64,000 nucleotides of DNA. It comes from Todiramphus chloris collaris. Lineage: Eukaryota; Chordata; Aves; Coraciiformes; Alcedinidae. Positions within the stretch are counted from its first letter, which is position 1. Each line of letters begins with the position of its first letter. Positions 62,791-64,000 of the stretch are shown one piece after another. The notes below the pieces were generated by a model. That model made no database searches and was not told where the DNA came from. It saw only the letters and a list, made by a program, of their open reading frames with translations. A program made the translations under genes and the position numbers. The stretch lies in contig JANVCC010000010.1 in assembly GCA_025345505.1 (NCBI GenBank), positions 42,249,772 through 42,313,771 of the forward strand, written 5' to 3'.

Positions 62791-64000
62791 TTCTTATAAA
62801 AAAATAAAAGAACAGTAGTCATCTCATTGTTCAATAATCACTGTTACAGCTAAACAAACTAAAACATGGCTTCGGACAGTCCAGGACAAGATCAAAGCCT
62901 GGCAAGACCTGAGGTCTGTGTAGGTAGCTTAGACTGTGGTATACAAGGAGGGGGAATCCCATATTTCATGGACTCCAAGGCTGCAGATCTGATTTCAGAA
63001 TTTGAGAATAGAGCCACAAGGAAATCGTGTGCTACTCTAGGAAAGTAAAAGCGGCATTTGGAAATCATGAAATGTTTAAAGTCTCAGCTCCATTGAACCT
63101 TTCAGATGCTCAAGCCAGTGCTAGTTGTCCTGAACATGGCTATCCATGTGCTGTGCTGCTTGGGTGCTCAAAACACATCTGAGAACTGAGAGGAATCACA
63201 GCTCAGGTGTGGGTCGATCTCTGGATTTCCTGGGCCCAATTCTGCATGTGTGTATATATCTACCAGACTGGCCATCAAGACAGGTGAGAAAATCCAGTTT
63301 AGTATATGAGAAGGACTGACTGAAGAGCTCTCTCTCTACATTACAGGATTGCAGGTGTGTACCTGATTCCTAAATAGTGTTAAGTCCCATTTAATCTACC
63401 CTTTGTAAACTTCTTCCCTGATTGTAGAATTCTTTTATAACAAAGATCACAGCTATTATAAAATGCCTGCATCATAAAATAACTCAGATCTCTTGCATAG
63501 CCTATTGGGGCATTGTTTCATAGTGTAACGTAGATCTTGCATGAGGTTTAAACCAGATGTTTCATGGTACACTGGTTGTAGTTGTGTAGGTTAATGTGTT
63601 CTTTCTCAAGTGGTAAAGCAAAGTACAAAAAACTGGAATTGGTTCTGATTTTCTTTCAACTGTTTTTTATTTTTTCATTAATATATTTATTAAAATTAAC
63701 AACTTATTTTGTTTTTACTGCTTGCTAACTTTTCCTCTGCTTTCAATATGACATACTTTTAGGATCAAAGTTACTGCTTTTTCTTTTACTGTTATTATAG
63801 AAGTTTGGTAGCTTTACCTTTTCTGTGTTAATTGAGTATAGGTCCCTCTAAGTCCTTACTGGCAGTTCAGTTCTTATTATGAGGGAGCAAAATGTCATTT
63901 TCTGATTGGTCCTATTTATATTATTTCCTCATAAAAAAGTAGTTGTATTAATTATTGTGGTGTTTTTAATCTGAAGTATTTCAGATGAATGCTTCATTGA

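Larger units (their letters stand above)
48791..64000. other. Upstream intergenic region, no coding exon recognised
   Basis: 15 kb beyond the LIN7A promoter. It contains two CR1 ends, a 19-bp tandem repeat (56024-56080), a C-rich tract (58784-58821) and a possible CTCF site (58119-58132). ORFs up to 152 codons (51405-51863) have no family resemblance I can see and are near the number expected by chance. From mammalian synteny this side should lead toward ACSS3, but none of its coding sequence appears. Confidence 0.7.

Noticed and set aside
48791..64000. ACSS3 coding exons
   Set aside because: None of the ORFs shows the acyl-CoA synthetase motifs or the expected N-terminal residues, so the gene must lie beyond the window.
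1..64000. CRISPR arrays, bacterial operons, tRNA or rRNA genes
   Set aside because: No regularly spaced repeats, no Shine-Dalgarno operon structure, and no tRNA or rRNA cores were seen; the DNA is vertebrate.

Overview
The window is vertebrate nuclear DNA, most likely from a bird. The evidence is one intron-rich gene with GT-AG exons, a CpG island at its promoter, AT-rich non-coding sequence elsewhere, and three 5'-truncated CR1 retrotransposon ends of the avian type. I see no bacterial operons, rRNA, tRNA or CRISPR array. I saw no sign of Alu or L1 insertions, though I could not run a repeat search.

One gene is certain. LIN7A (lin-7 homolog A, an L27-PDZ scaffold protein) lies on the minus strand, with its start codon at 47506 and its stop codon at 6267-6269. 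Five coding exons were placed to the base: 47464-47506, 28396-28514, 14797-14868, 12219-12428 and 6267-6479. Together they give an uninterrupted 218-residue protein. The stop codon is followed immediately by a splice-donor-like sequence. A separate 3'UTR exon is therefore likely; the best candidate starts at 4778 and ends near 3000.

Layout from left to right: 1-3000, sequence downstream of the gene, with no coding signal; about 3000-4778, probable 3'UTR exon; 4779-47463, introns and small exons of LIN7A; about 46740-48210, CpG island with promoter and exon 1; 48211-64000, upstream intergenic DNA. The upstream part holds a plus-strand ORF running out of the CpG island and ending before a poly(A) signal (a possible divergent transcript), a perfect CRE site, two CR1 ends, a C-rich tract and a short tandem repeat. 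In mammals LIN7A is a neighbour of MYF5/MYF6 on one side and ACSS3 on the other (recalled, not checked here). No coding exon of those genes was found in this window.

I see no novel biological system. The observations most worth following are the flush stop/donor junction, a candidate cassette exon in intron 1, possible divergent transcription at the CpG island, two G-quadruplex candidates, an isolated GC-rich block inside the AT-rich 3' part of the gene, and scattered fossils of an old palindromic repeat.
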